Part shown: positions 25,273-34,863 of the stretch, piece by piece
Numbering within the stretch: position 1 is the first letter of the stretch
How the letters are laid out: every line of letters starts with the position of its first letter
DNA from: Streptomyces sp. NBC_00539
Lineage (GTDB): Bacteria > Actinomycetota > Actinomycetes > Streptomycetales > Streptomycetaceae
Reading direction: 5' to 3'
DNA length: 64,000 nt
Assembly: GCF_036346105.1 (NCBI RefSeq)
Contig: NZ_CP107811.1
Coordinates: 5,289,501-5,353,500, forward strand
Notes under the pieces: generated by a model
What the model was told of the DNA's origin: nothing
What the model saw: only the letters and a program-made list of their open reading frames with translations
Database searches by the model: none
Made by a program: the position numbers and the translations under genes

Positions 25273-26727
25273 TCAGTGCGCGGACAGCGCAAGGGCGTGG
25301 TCGAGGGCCTGCAGGAGGCGGCCCGTCGTGGGGCGGTCGCGGACTGCCAGGCGGAGCCAGGAGGCGTCCAGGCCCGGGAAGGTGTCCCCGCGGCGGACCG
25401 CGAAGCCCAGCGCGCGCAGGCGGGCGCGGATCTGTTCGGCGCCCGGGACCCGGATCAGGACGAACGGCCCCTCGGCCACCCCCGACACCGAGATCTCCTC
25501 GAACTCCGCGAGTCCCGCGAGCAGATGCGCCCGGTCCACCGCGATCTGCCGCGCCACCGCCTCGGCCTCCGCCAGCGCCTGCGGCGTCATGCACGCCTGC
25601 GCCGCCACCAGGGCCGGCGTGGACACCGGCCACAGCGGCTGCGCCGCCGCCAGCTTCGCGATCACCTCCGGCTCGGCCAGCACGTACCCGATCCGCAGCC
25701 CCGCCAGCCCCCAGGTCTTCGTCAGGCTCCGCAGCACGACCAGCCCCGGCACGTCCGTCCGCCCGGCCAGCGCCTCCCGTTCGCCCGGGACCGCGTCCAT
25801 GAACGCCTCGTCCACGACCAGGATGCGGCCCGGGCGGGCCAGCGCCGCCACAGTGGCCGCAGGGTGGAGCACCGACGTCGGGTTGGTCGGGTTCCCGACC
25901 ACCACCAGGTCGGCCTCCTCCGGCACCGCCGCCGGGTCCAGCCGGAACCCGTCCGCCGCCCGCAGCACCACCCGCTCCACCCGGTGGCCGGCGTCCCGCA
26001 GGGCCGACTCCGGCTCGGTGAACTGCGGGTGCACCACCACCGGCCGTACGGCGCCCAGGGCCCGCGCGATCAGCACGAACGCCTCCGCCGCCCCCGCCGT
26101 CAACAGCACCCGCCCGGCCGGCAGCCCGTGCCGCTGCGCCACCGCCGCGCGGGCCGCCCGGCCGTCCGGGTACGCGGCGAGATCCCCGAGCGAGGCGGCG
26201 ATCCGCTGCTTGAGCCACTCCGGGGGCGTGTCCGCCCGTACGTTGACCGCCAGGTCGACCAGCTCCCCGTCCGCGTCCCGCACCTCCGCGTCCCCGTGAT
26301 GGCGCAGGTCGTGCCCCTGCGCGGTGGCGACGGCGCAGGTCGCAGCCACCGACCGGCGCTTGGGTACGAGGAGTTCCCCGCCCCCCGCGAGCGCCGCGGC
26401 CTCCGCCACCGAGGCGGTGCCGGCGGCGTCGCGCGCGGCGTCCGAGGGGTGCGGAACCGGGATACCGGCCAGCTTCTCCGCGGAGTAGCCGAGCAACGGC
26501 ACGCCGAAACGTTTCGCCGCGCCCGCGATACCCGCCTCCTTCGTCTTCGGCTCCACCGTGGCCAGGGCCGTCACCGCGTCCGTGGCCAGCCCCGCGCCCC
26601 GCAGCGTCTCCTCGACCAGCGCACAGACCTCCGCCACGGAGACCCCCGCACGTCCGCCCACCCCTACCACCAGCCGGGTCGCGTACTCGCCCACCGGGGC
26701 ACTCCCTCCGTCGTCCTGTCGGGTCAT
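25273..26727 (-). CDS. cobC: CobE/CbiG-C domain fused to CobC-type PLP decarboxylase
   Basis: 484 residues. Residues 15-135 match the C-terminal domain of CbiG/CobE (LVVGVGGRAGVS, TVEPKTKEAGI, GVPLLGYSAEKLA, VAEAAAL). The rest is a class I/II PLP enzyme like CobC/CobD, L-threonine-phosphate decarboxylase, which makes aminopropanol phosphate for the cobalamin nucleotide loop; NPTNPTS and SLTKTWGLAGLRIGY (PLP Lys) are seen. The same two-domain arrangement is known for actinobacterial Rv2231c-type CobC. ATG at 26727. Divergent from the ZIP transporter. Confidence 0.88.
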   Translation of the reverse strand: MTRQDDGGSAPVGEYATRLVVGVGGRAGVSVAEVCALVEETLRGAGLATDAVTALATVEPKTKEAGIAGAAKRFGVPLLGYSAEKLAGIPVPHPSDAARDAAGTASVAEAAALAGGGELLVPKRRSVAATCAVATAQGHDLRHHGDAEVRDADGELVDLAVNVRADTPPEWLKQRIAASLGDLAAYPDGRAARAAVAQRHGLPAGRVLLTAGAAEAFVLIARALGAVRPVVVHPQFTEPESALRDAGHRVERVVLRAADGFRLDPAAVPEEADLVVVGNPTNPTSVLHPAATVAALARPGRILVVDEAFMDAVPGEREALAGRTDVPGLVVLRSLTKTWGLAGLRIGYVLAEPEVIAKLAAAQPLWPVSTPALVAAQACMTPQALAEAEAVARQIAVDRAHLLAGLAEFEEISVSGVAEGPFVLIRVPGAEQIRARLRALGFAVRRGDTFPGLDASWLRLAVRDRPTTGRLLQALDHALALSAH

Positions 26728-26813
26728 TGTCGGCCCGCCGTCGTCAATACGTCTGCGTCCCCGGCCCGCGCGGGGAAGTGCGCGCGGCGCCGACAATCGG
26801 TATTCAGGGGCAC

Positions 26814-27605
26814 ATGGCCGTGATCGTGGCGTTGGGCGCGTTCCTGATGACCCTGGCGGGCGGATGGACGGCGCAGCGCGTGACCGACCGGCGCCACCTC
26901 GTGCTGGGCCTGGCCGGCGGGCTGATGCTCGGCGTCGTGGGCCTGGACCTGCTGCCCGAGGCGATGCGGGCGGCGGGCGACGAGGTGCTCGGCGTCCCGC
27001 TCGCCCTGCTGCTCTTCGTCACCGGCTTCCTGCTCGCGCACGTCGGTGAACGCCTGCTCGCCGTGCGGCAGGCCGCGCACGGGGCGGAGAACGGGGGCCC
27101 GCACGCGGCCCACGACGGGGCCCCGCGCGGCGCGGGAGGCGAGGCCCCGCGCGAGCACGCGCACCGCGCCCCCGAGGTCGGGCTCACCGCGGCCGCCGCC
27201 ATGGTCGGCCACAGCCTCGCCGACGGGGTGGCCCTGGGCGCCGCGTTCCAGGTCGGCGGCGGGATGGGCGTGGCCGTCGCCCTCGCCGTCGTCACGCACG
27301 ACTTCGCCGACGGCTTCAACACGTACACGCTCACCAGCCTGTACGGCAACGCCCGCCGCAAGGCGCAGACGATGCTCTTCGCGGACGCCCTCGCGCCGGT
27401 CGTGGGCGCCGCCTCCACTTTGCTGTTCACTCTTCCGGAGGAACCGCTCGGGGCGTACCTCGGCTTCTTCGCCGGCGTCCTGCTCTACCTGGCCGCCGCC
27501 GAGATCCTGCCCGAGGCGCACCACCGGCACCCCGCCCTGTCCACGCTGCTGTGCACGGTGGGCGGGGTGGCCGGGATCTGGCTCGTGGTCGGCCTCGCGG
27601 ACTGA
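26814..27605 (+). CDS. ZIP family metal transporter
   Basis: 263 residues with about eight transmembrane helices and a cytoplasmic His-rich loop (HAAHD, EHAHR). The metal-site helices are VGHSLADGVALGAAF and THDFADGFNTYTL, as in ZIP importers of zinc and other divalent ions. AGGGG precedes the ATG at 26814. It is embedded in, but opposite to, the cobalamin genes, so cobalt is a possible substrate (inference). No Zur-like palindrome is visible in the 86-bp promoter region. Confidence 0.85.
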   Translation: MAVIVALGAFLMTLAGGWTAQRVTDRRHLVLGLAGGLMLGVVGLDLLPEAMRAAGDEVLGVPLALLLFVTGFLLAHVGERLLAVRQAAHGAENGGPHAAHDGAPRGAGGEAPREHAHRAPEVGLTAAAAMVGHSLADGVALGAAFQVGGGMGVAVALAVVTHDFADGFNTYTLTSLYGNARRKAQTMLFADALAPVVGAASTLLFTLPEEPLGAYLGFFAGVLLYLAAAEILPEAHHRHPALSTLLCTVGGVAGIWLVVGLAD

Positions 27606-27607
27606 GC

Positions 27608-29020
27608 TCACCGCCGGGCCGCTGCGGCGCGTGCGAACCGCCGGGCGACGGACGGCTGCGCCGCCCAGTGCGTGTGCAGGTAGCTGGCGTGCACACCGTC
27701 CCGGACGAAGCCCTCGACGCGGCGTTCGGGATGCGTGAAGCCCCAGGCGGGGGCCGCTCCGGCACCCGGCTCGATCACCGTCCGGTGGAACTCGTGCCCC
27801 CGCAGCCGGGTTCCGGCCGCGGCGAGCGCGCTGTCGGACACCGCCACCGCCTCGCGGTAGCCGAGCGTCAGCCGCTCCGACATCCGCGCGTCGGCGTCGA
27901 GCACCCCGCACATCGGCTTCCCGTCCAGCGACCGGGCCAGGTACAGCAGGCCGGCGCACTCGGCCGCCACGGGGCCGCCGGCTGCGGCGAAGTCGGCGAC
28001 GGCGCGGCGGAGGGAGGCGTTGGCGGAGAGCTCGGGGGCGTAGACCTCGGGGAATCCGCCGCCGATCACCAGTCCGGTGGTGCCGTCGGGCAGGGCCTCG
28101 TCCCGGAGCGGGTCGAAGGTGACGACGTCCGCGCCGGCGGCGCTGAGGAGTTCGGCGTGCTCGGCGTAGGAGAACGTGAAGGCGGGGCCGCCGGCGACCG
28201 CGACCACCGGCCGGCGGCCGGGGTCCTGTCCCGGGTCCTGCCCCCCGGACGCCGACGGGGCCGGATCATGCCGCGCCAGAGCCCCTTCCGGGGACCAGGC
28301 CTCGCAGTCCAGGGGCGGGGCCGTGCGGGCCAGGGCCATCAGGGCGTCGAGGTCGCAGCCGGCGCGGACCTGGGCCGCCAGGGCGGCGACCGAGGAGACG
28401 GCGTCCGCCCGGCGCTCCGCGACCGGGACCAGCCCCAGGTGCCGCGACGGAGCCGCCACCTGCGGGGCACGCCGCAGGACGCCCAGGACCGGCATCCCGG
28501 CCTCCTCCAGCGCCTCCCGCAGCATCGCCTCGTGCCGGTCGGAGCCGACCTTGTTGAGGATCACCCCGCCCAGGCGCACCTGGGGGTCGAAGGACGCGAA
28601 ACCGTGCACCAGCGCGGCCACCGACCGGGACTGCGACGAGGCGTCCACCACCAGCACCACCGGCGCCCGCACCAACTTCGCGACCTGCGCCGTCGACGCG
28701 AGCTCACCCCGCCCCGCGGCGCCGTCGTACAGGCCCATCACGCCTTCGACGATCGCCAGGTCGCACCCCGCCGCCCCGTGCGCGAACAGCGGCGCGACCA
28801 GATCCGTCCCGCACATGAAGGCGTCGAGGTTCCGCCCCGGCCGGCCGGTGGCCAGCGCGTGGTAGCCGGGGTCGATGTAGTCGGGCCCGGCCTTGTGCGG
28901 GGACACGGCGAGGCCGCGCTCCGCGAAGGCCGCCATCAGGCCCGTCGCCACGGTGGTCTTGCCGCTCCCGGAGGACGGCGCGGCGATCACCAGCCGCGGC
29001 ATGTGGAGCGAGGTCACCAC
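27608..29020 (-). CDS. cobB: cobyrinate a,c-diamide synthase
   Basis: 470 residues, CobB/CbiA. The ATP-binding half begins APSSGSGKTTVATGLMAAF; the glutamine amidotransferase half has the nucleophile Cys in AAECAGLLYL and the His in HASYLHTHW. It amidates side chains a and c of (hydrogeno)byrinate or cobyrinate. GTG at 29020 lies behind AGAAGGG and overlaps the end of cobO, implying translational coupling. An Asp/Gly/Pro-rich insert (GGQDPGQDPGRRP) separates the halves. Ends two bases from the convergent ZIP gene. Confidence 0.94.
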   Translation of the reverse strand: MVTSLHMPRLVIAAPSSGSGKTTVATGLMAAFAERGLAVSPHKAGPDYIDPGYHALATGRPGRNLDAFMCGTDLVAPLFAHGAAGCDLAIVEGVMGLYDGAAGRGELASTAQVAKLVRAPVVLVVDASSQSRSVAALVHGFASFDPQVRLGGVILNKVGSDRHEAMLREALEEAGMPVLGVLRRAPQVAAPSRHLGLVPVAERRADAVSSVAALAAQVRAGCDLDALMALARTAPPLDCEAWSPEGALARHDPAPSASGGQDPGQDPGRRPVVAVAGGPAFTFSYAEHAELLSAAGADVVTFDPLRDEALPDGTTGLVIGGGFPEVYAPELSANASLRRAVADFAAAGGPVAAECAGLLYLARSLDGKPMCGVLDADARMSERLTLGYREAVAVSDSALAAAGTRLRGHEFHRTVIEPGAGAAPAWGFTHPERRVEGFVRDGVHASYLHTHWAAQPSVARRFARAAAARR

Positions 29021-29613
29021 TCGATGCCCTTCTGGCCCTTCTGGCCGGCGTCCATGGGGTGCTTGACCTTGGTCATCTCGGTGACCAGGTCGGCGAACTC
29101 CAGGAGCTTGTCCGGCGCGTTGCGGCCGGTGATGACCACGTGCTGGGTGCCGGGACGGTCCCGCAGCACCTCGATCACCTCGTCCACGTCGATCCAGCCC
29201 CAGTGCATGGGGTACGCGAACTCGTCCAGCACGTACAGCCGGTGGGTCTCTGCGGCCAGGTCCCGCTTGACCTGCTCCCAGCCCTCTTTCGCCGCCTGCT
29301 CGTTGTCGAGCTGCGCGTCGCGCTGCACCCAGGACCAGCCCTCGCCCATCTTGTGCCAGACGACCGGGCCGCCCTCACCGGAGGCGCCGAGCACCTTGAG
29401 CGCGTTCTCCTCGCCGACCTTCCACTTGGCCGACTTGACGAACTGGAACACCCCGATCGACCAGCCCTGGTTCCAGGCGCGCAGCGCCAGTCCGAAGGCG
29501 GCCGTCGACTTGCCCTTGCCCGGGCCGGTGTGGACGAAGACGAGCGGACGGTTGCGACGCTGGCGCGTCGTGAGTCCGTCGTCCGGAACGACGGTCGGCT
29601 GTCCCTGCGGCAT
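29014..29613 (-). CDS. cobO: cob(I)yrinic acid a,c-diamide adenosyltransferase
   Basis: 199 residues, CobA/CobO/BtuR family. P-loop GPGKGKSTAAFGLALRAWNQGW, then FQFVKSAKWKVGEE, LYVLDEFAYPMHWGWID and VVITGRNAPDKLLEFADLVTEM. It moves the adenosyl group of ATP to cobalt. Its ATG shares one base with the stop of the chelatase gene (TAATG) and its end overlaps cobB, so the three are co-translated. Confidence 0.96.
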   Translation of the reverse strand: MPQGQPTVVPDDGLTTRQRRNRPLVFVHTGPGKGKSTAAFGLALRAWNQGWSIGVFQFVKSAKWKVGEENALKVLGASGEGGPVVWHKMGEGWSWVQRDAQLDNEQAAKEGWEQVKRDLAAETHRLYVLDEFAYPMHWGWIDVDEVIEVLRDRPGTQHVVITGRNAPDKLLEFADLVTEMTKVKHPMDAGQKGQKGIEW

Positions 29614-31727
29614 TACGCGGCCCTCCTGGAGCTGTCCGATGCGGTACGTACGTTCTTCACGAGGCCGGCCAGCGAGTCGGCCCGCAGCCCGTCGAGGGTG
29701 ACGGCCGGCCCGCCGAGGTCGGCGGCCAGCGCCCCGGCCAGTCCCAGCCGGACCGGGCCCGTCTCACAGTCCACGACCACCGAGGTCAGCCCCTGCGCGG
29801 CCAGCATCCGGGCACTGCGCCCCGACAGCTCGCGCGGGTCCCCGCCGAGCGCGTCGGCCGACGTGGCCCGCCCGTCGGTGACGACCACGAGCAGCGGCCG
29901 GCGCGAGGGGTCCCGCAACCGCTCGATCCGCAGCACCTCGTGGGCTTTGAGCAGTCCGGCCGCGAGCGGCGTCCGGCCGCCGGTGGGCAGCTGCTCCAGC
30001 CGGGCCGCCGCCGCGTCCACGGAGGAGGTCGGGGGCAGCGCCAGCTCGGCGGTCCGGCCGCGGAAGGTGATCAGACCGACTTTGTCGCGGCGCTGGTAGG
30101 CGTCCAGCAGCAGCGACAGCACGGCGCCCTTGACCGCGCCCATGCGCTGCCGGGCGGCCATCGACCCCGACGCGTCGACGAGGAACAGGACGAGGTTGCC
30201 CTCACGGCCCTCGCGGGTCGCCTGCCGCAGGTCGTCCTTGCGTACGACCAGCCCGCGCCCGCTGCGCCCGCGCGCCTTCTGGTGCGGCGCGGCCGCCTGG
30301 ACGGTCGCGGCCAGGTGGAGCTTGGTCAGCTGCCCGCGGGGGCGCTGGGAGCCGGTGGTGCGGCCGTGCGCGGTCCTGGCGCGGGAGCGGCGGCCGGCCG
30401 CGCCCTCGCCGAGACCGGGCACGCTCAGCACCTTGGTCCGGAAGGGCTCGGCGGCCCGCACGGGCGCCTGTTCGGGCGCGCCGGAGGCGGGGGAGTCCGC
30501 CGGGGAGTCCGCCGGGGCGCCCGCCCGGGCCGGTTCCGGGGAGTCGGTGCCGGGCCGGGGCTCCGGCTCGGGCTCCGCCGGGGGCGCTTCGGCCGCCTGG
30601 TCGGGGGCGCCGTCCTGCGGGGGCCGCTGCCCGCCGCCGTCGGGTCCGTCGTCGGGGCCGTCACCCTCGTCGTCGGGGCCCCGGGGCTCCGGTTCCGGGT
30701 CGGGCTCCGGCTCGTCGTCGGGGAACCGGTCCAGGATCTCGTCCAGCTTGTCCTCGTCCAGGCCCGGCGCGTCGAACGGGTTGCGGCGGCGCCGGTGGGG
30801 GAGCGCGAGCAGCGCGGCCTGCCGCACGTCCTCCTTGCGCACCTCGGTCCGCCCGGCCCAGGCGGCCAGGGCCGTAGCGGTGCGGGCCATCACGATGTCG
30901 GCCCGCATGCCGTCGACCTCGAAGCCGGCGCAGGTGGCCGCGATCCGGAGCAGGGAGGTGTCGCCGAGCACCACCTTCGGCAGCAGCGCCCGCGCGGCCA
31001 CCACCCGGGCGCGGACCTCGCGTTCGTCGTCGGCCCAGCGGCTCGCGAAGCCGGCGGGGTCGTCCTCGTAGGCGAGCCTGCGGCGCACCACCTCGACGCG
31101 CTGGGCGGGCTCGCGCGAGGCCGCGACCTCGACGGTCAGTCCGAACCGGTCCAGGAGCTGGGGGCGGAGCTCGCCCTCCTCGGGGTTCATCGTGCCGACG
31201 AGGAGGAAGCGGGCCGCGTGGCGGACGGAGACGCCCTCGCGCTCGACGTAGGAGGCGCCCATCGCGGCGGCGTCCAGGAGCAGGTCGATGAGGTGGTCGT
31301 GGAGGAGGTTGACCTCGTCGACGTAGAGGATGCCGCGGTGGGCGTCGGCGAGCAGGCCCGGCTCGAAGGCCTTCACGCCCTCGGCGAGGGCCCGTTCGAT
31401 GTCGAGGGCGCCGACCAGGCGGTCCTCGGAGGCGCCGACGGGCAGCTCGACCATCCGCGCGGGGCGGGCGGCGCCCGGGCCTGGATCGTGGGGGCCGTCG
31501 GGGCACGCGGGATCGGGGGCGCCCGGTGCGCACGAGAACCGGCATCCGGGGACGACGTCCACCTGCGGCAGCAGCGCGGACAGCGCGCGGACGGCGGTGG
31601 ACTTGGCGGTGCCCTTCTCACCGCGCACGAGCACGCCGCCGACCGCCGGGCTCACGGCGTTGAGCAGGAGCGCGAGGCGCAGGTCGCTCTGGCCGACCAC
31701 TGCGGTGAACGGGTAGGGGGTGCTCAT
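29613..31727 (-). CDS. ChlI-ChlD-type chelatase subunit (putative cobaltochelatase)
   Basis: 704 residues. Residues 1-350 are an AAA+ ChlI/BchI ATPase (Walker A GEKGTAKST, Walker B GILYVDEVNLL, TMNPEEGELRPQLLDRFGL). A long acidic/Pro linker (about 355-465, PEPDPEPEPRG and similar) joins a C-terminal von Willebrand A domain with a MIDAS motif, FLVDASGSM, and TDGRAT. Such fusions serve as the CobS/CobT-like motor for CobN in cobalt insertion; cobN itself is not in the window. ATG at 31727; a 394-bp gap precedes it. Confidence 0.92.
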   Translation of the reverse strand: MSTPYPFTAVVGQSDLRLALLLNAVSPAVGGVLVRGEKGTAKSTAVRALSALLPQVDVVPGCRFSCAPGAPDPACPDGPHDPGPGAARPARMVELPVGASEDRLVGALDIERALAEGVKAFEPGLLADAHRGILYVDEVNLLHDHLIDLLLDAAAMGASYVEREGVSVRHAARFLLVGTMNPEEGELRPQLLDRFGLTVEVAASREPAQRVEVVRRRLAYEDDPAGFASRWADDEREVRARVVAARALLPKVVLGDTSLLRIAATCAGFEVDGMRADIVMARTATALAAWAGRTEVRKEDVRQAALLALPHRRRRNPFDAPGLDEDKLDEILDRFPDDEPEPDPEPEPRGPDDEGDGPDDGPDGGGQRPPQDGAPDQAAEAPPAEPEPEPRPGTDSPEPARAGAPADSPADSPASGAPEQAPVRAAEPFRTKVLSVPGLGEGAAGRRSRARTAHGRTTGSQRPRGQLTKLHLAATVQAAAPHQKARGRSGRGLVVRKDDLRQATREGREGNLVLFLVDASGSMAARQRMGAVKGAVLSLLLDAYQRRDKVGLITFRGRTAELALPPTSSVDAAAARLEQLPTGGRTPLAAGLLKAHEVLRIERLRDPSRRPLLVVVTDGRATSADALGGDPRELSGRSARMLAAQGLTSVVVDCETGPVRLGLAGALAADLGGPAVTLDGLRADSLAGLVKNVRTASDSSRRAA

Positions 31728-32121
31728 GCGGTGCCTTTCCTCGTACGGGTACGGGTTCGCGTGCGCGGGCGGTTGTGGGGGCGCGGGGCGCCGGCCGGGG
31801 GGCGGGGGCGCGCCGCTGCGGCGGGGCGGCTCCGGGCTGCCGGGCCGCCGCAGGCCGCCTGGCACCGGGTGCGGTGCGCGGGCGCGCTGCGGGGCGCCGC
31901 TGCGCGGGGCTGTCCCCCACCCGCCCTTCGCCCGTTCCCCGGGGCTCCGCCCCGGAGCCCGCGCCTCACACGCCGGCGGGGCTGAATGGCCGACGAGGGG
32001 GGCGCGGGGGCCAGGGGGCCGGCCCCCCACGGCGGCGCCGCACCGGCGACGGGTCCGGGGCGGAGCCCCGGGGAAGGGGGAACGGGCGGCGAGGGGAACC
32101 GCTCCCGCGGCGCCGCGGGCC
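31728..32121. other. gap between cobQ and chelatase genes
   Basis: 394 bp without a gene. It must carry the leftward promoter of the chelatase-cobO-cobB operon unless cobQ transcription reads through. I searched for a second cobalamin riboswitch (B12 box, GCCACTG core) and saw none. The right half is a dispersed inverted repeat. Confidence 0.55.
31931..32086. repeat. long inverted repeat, dispersed Streptomyces type
   Basis: Left arm 31931-31956 (CCCGTTCCCC then GGGGCTCCGCCCCGGA) pairs with 32054-32086, where TCCGGGGCGGAGCCCCGGGG is an exact 20-base complement and the rest carries a short insertion. About 97 bp separate the arms, including CGCCTCACACGCCGGCGGGG. As I remember, the same sequence style (GGGGCTCCGCCCCGG with CTCA-CGCCGG-GGGG) recurs between genes in many Streptomyces genomes. 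Confidence 0.65.
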
Positions 32122-33645
32122 TCACGGGGCACCCGGAGGGAGGAAGGGGAGGCCCGTCGGGGCGCCGCCCTCGATCAGACCCAGCAGCGCGGCGGTGTCG
32201 GCGTGCTCCTCGATCAGATCGCCCAGCAGGTCCAGCTGCCGCTCCCGCAGCGCGGCGAACGACGTGTCGGCCGCCGGGACGAACCGGCGCCCCGCGGCAG
32301 CCGCCACCTCCCGCAGGAACGCCCGGCGGAAGCCGTCCGACTCCAGCGAGCCGTGCCAGTGCGTACCCCACACCCCGCCGACGCGGCAGCCGTCCAGGAA
32401 GGGCGTCCCGCCCAGCACCTCGGCCACCCCGTGGTGGATCTCGTACCCCTCCACCGCCTCGCCCAGCGCCGAACCGACCGGCCGCGCCAGGGTCTTCTCC
32501 CGCTCGAAGCGGACGCGTACGGGCAGCAGTCCCAGGCCGTCGACGGTGCCCGCCCGGGACTCCACCTCGTCCTCGATCCGCTCGCCCAGCACCTGGAACC
32601 CGCCGCAGATCCCCAGCACCGGCCGGCCGGCCGCCGCCCGCGCGGCCAGGGCGTCGGCCAGACCGCGCTCGCGCAGCCACGCCAGAGCCCGCACCGTGCC
32701 CCGCGTACCCGGGACCACCACCAGGTCGGCGTCGGTCAGTTCCTCCGGCCGGTCCACGAACCGCACCACGACCCCGGGCTCCGCCGCCAGCGCGTCCACG
32801 TCGGTGAAGTTCGACATCAGCGGTACCGCGCACACCGCGACCCGCAGCACGTCCTCGCCGACCGGAGGGGCGACCACGGATTCCCGTACCGCCCCGCGCA
32901 GCGAGACCCTCAGGCCGTCCTCCTCGTCGATGCCCAACCCGTGCCGGTAGGGCAGCACGCCGTAGGTGGCCCGCCCCGTCAGCCCGCGGAGCATCTCCAT
33001 GCCGGGCTCCAGCAGCGAGACGTCGCCGCGGAACTTGTTCACCAGGTAGCCGGCGATCAGCGACTGGTCCTCGGGCGACAGCAGCGCCGTCGTACCGAAG
33101 AAGGAGGCGAAGACGCCGCCCCGGTCGATGTCCCCGACCACCACCACCGGGAACCGCGCGGCGCGCGCGATGCCCATGTTCACGATGTCGGTCCGGCGCA
33201 GGTTGATCTCGGCCGGACTGCCCGCCCCCTCGCAGATCACGGCGTCATACGTGCCCCGCAGTTCCTCCAGGCAGTCCGTGACGATCCCCAGAAGCTGCTC
33301 CTGCCGCCCGCCGTGGTAGCCCCGCGCACTCATCTCGCCCACCGGCTTGCCCAGCAGCACCACCTGGCTGCTGCGGTCACTGCCGGGCTTGAGCAGCACC
33401 GGGTTCATCAGCGCGGTCGGCTCCACGCGTGCGGCCTGCGCCTGCATCGCCTGCGCCCGGCCGATCTCCGCGCCCTCGCGCGTGACGAACGAGTTCAGCG
33501 ACATGTTCTGTGCCTTGAACGGCGCCACCTTCACGCCCTGCCGGGACAGCCAGCGGCAGATGCCCGCCGTCACCACGCTCTTGCCCGCGTCCGACGTGGT
33601 CCCGGCTACCAGCAGACCGCCGCCCCGCTTCACACCGTTGCTCAT
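32122..33645 (-). CDS. cobQ: cobyric acid synthase
   Basis: 507 residues, CobQ/CbiP. Dethiobiotin-synthetase-like ATP site [19 protein letters not shown], then [22 protein letters not shown] and [12 protein letters not shown]; glutamine amidotransferase half with Cys in [10 protein letters not shown] and His in GTHWHGSLE. It amidates side chains b, d, e and g of adenosyl-cobyrinate diamide. The ATG overlaps the stop codon of cobD (ATGA). Confidence 0.96.
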   Translation of the reverse strand: MSNGVKRGGGLLVAGTTSDAGKSVVTAGICRWLSRQGVKVAPFKAQNMSLNSFVTREGAEIGRAQAMQAQAARVEPTALMNPVLLKPGSDRSSQVVLLGKPVGEMSARGYHGGRQEQLLGIVTDCLEELRGTYDAVICEGAGSPAEINLRRTDIVNMGIARAARFPVVVVGDIDRGGVFASFFGTTALLSPEDQSLIAGYLVNKFRGDVSLLEPGMEMLRGLTGRATYGVLPYRHGLGIDEEDGLRVSLRGAVRESVVAPPVGEDVLRVAVCAVPLMSNFTDVDALAAEPGVVVRFVDRPEELTDADLVVVPGTRGTVRALAWLRERGLADALAARAAAGRPVLGICGGFQVLGERIEDEVESRAGTVDGLGLLPVRVRFEREKTLARPVGSALGEAVEGYEIHHGVAEVLGGTPFLDGCRVGGVWGTHWHGSLESDGFRRAFLREVAAAAGRRFVPAADTSFAALRERQLDLLGDLIEEHADTAALLGLIEGGAPTGLPFLPPGAP

Positions 33646-34616
33646 GCCCGCCCCTTCCTCGACCGGCGTACGACCGGCCACCGCGTCACCGCACACCGCA
33701 GTGCCACGCACGCCCCAAGCGCCACCCACGTCACCCGACGCGACAGCCGTACCGCCCGCTCGATGTCCGCCACTTCGACCGGCCGTCCTGCGGCGCCGTT
33801 CAGCACGGCCCGGTGTTCGACCCGTCCGCCGTACGCGAGGGTCCCGCCGAGGCGTACGCCCAGCGCCCCGGCGAACGAGGCCTCCACCGGACCGGCGTTG
33901 GGGCTCGGGTGCGCGGCGGCGTCGGCGCGCCAGGCGCGCACGGCTCCCCGCCGGTCGGGCCCGGACAGTACGGCGGCGAGCGCGGTCAGCCGGGCACCGG
34001 GCCAGCCCGCCAGGTCGTCGAGCCGGGCGGAGGCCCAGCCGTAGCGCAGGTAGCGAGGCGACTTGTGGCCGACCATCGCGTCCAGGGTGTTGACGGCACG
34101 GAACGCCAGCAGTCCGGGCACGCCCGCGAGGGCGCCCCAGACCAGCGCCCCGACCACGGCGTCGGAGGTGTTCTCGGCGACCGACTCCACGACGGCGCGG
34201 GCCAGCTGCTGCTCGTCCAGGGCCTGCGGGTCGCGCCCGCACAGGTGCGGCAGCCGCTCCCGGGCCACCTCGGCGTCCCCGGCGGCCAGCGCCCCGCCGA
34301 TCGCGCGGGCCTCCCGGCCGAGCGAGGTACCGCCGACGACGGCCCAGGTGGCGGCCGCGGTCAGGGCGATACGGGCGGCAGCGGGCCGGGAGCGCACGGC
34401 GCGGGCGCCGAGCGCACCGACGGCGGCCGCGCCCCCGGCGCACACCAGGGTGTGGACCACGCCCCGTGCCCGGTCGTCCCGCCACAGGGCGCGTTCGAGG
34501 GCGGCGGCGGCTCGTCCGAAGGCGGCCACGGGGTGCCCGCGGCGCGGATCCCCGAGGATCCGGTCGCCGATCAGGCCGGCCGTGGCGCCGTACGCGAATA
34601 CGCGATCGGCACGCAT
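33642..34616 (-). CDS. cobD: adenosylcobinamide-phosphate synthase
   Basis: 324 residues, CobD/CbiB integral membrane protein. Motifs: [18 protein letters not shown] near the N-terminus, [43 protein letters not shown] and [15 protein letters not shown]. It joins aminopropanol (phosphate) to cobyric acid. First gene of the cobD-cobQ unit and directly under a cobalamin riboswitch. ATG at 34616; the longer frame start at 34799 would lie inside the riboswitch. Confidence 0.95.
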   Translation of the reverse strand: MRADRVFAYGATAGLIGDRILGDPRRGHPVAAFGRAAAALERALWRDDRARGVVHTLVCAGGAAAVGALGARAVRSRPAAARIALTAAATWAVVGGTSLGREARAIGGALAAGDAEVARERLPHLCGRDPQALDEQQLARAVVESVAENTSDAVVGALVWGALAGVPGLLAFRAVNTLDAMVGHKSPRYLRYGWASARLDDLAGWPGARLTALAAVLSGPDRRGAVRAWRADAAAHPSPNAGPVEASFAGALGVRLGGTLAYGGRVEHRAVLNGAAGRPVEVADIERAVRLSRRVTWVALGACVALRCAVTRWPVVRRSRKGRA

Positions 34617-34654
34617 GGTGGCAGTTGTGTCCTCGCTCAGGGTCCGCGCCCTGG

Positions 34655-34800
34655 TTCGACGTGTCCGGCGGCGAGAGTTCCTGGCTCCCGGGACGCACGG
34701 ACCGCGTGCGCTACCCGGTGACAGTGGCGGGACCGCGCCGGATTCGCACCGGACTTCCTCTCCATGCCGCCGTAATGGCTCGGGCAGTCCACCACGCACC
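34655..34800 (-). ncRNA. cobalamin riboswitch
   Basis: On the minus strand the leader of cobD shows the aptamer landmarks in order: GTCCGGTGCGAATCCGG (P3/P4-like hairpin), GGTCCCGCCACTGTCACCGGG (conserved GCCACTG core, plus positions about 34722-34732) and GAGCCAGGAACTCTCGCCG (B12 box, plus positions 34669-34687). It ends about 40-50 bases before the cobD ATG; the gap contains AGGA and a small CAGGG/CCCTG hairpin that may form the translational switch. Adenosylcobalamin should repress cobD-cobQ. Confidence 0.9.
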
Positions 34801-34863
34801 GCGAACGCCCGTCAACTTGCCGTTGACCTGCGGCGAGGGAGCGGGACGGCCGGGCAGGGTACG

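Noticed and set aside
31728-32121. Second cobalamin riboswitch before the chelatase gene
   Set aside because: Neither the B12 box nor the GCCACTG core is present on the minus strand; only GC-rich hairpins are seen.
31720-34044. 774-residue plus-strand frame across cobQ
   Set aside because: Contains no recognisable domain and lies opposite to cobQ and the dispersed repeat.
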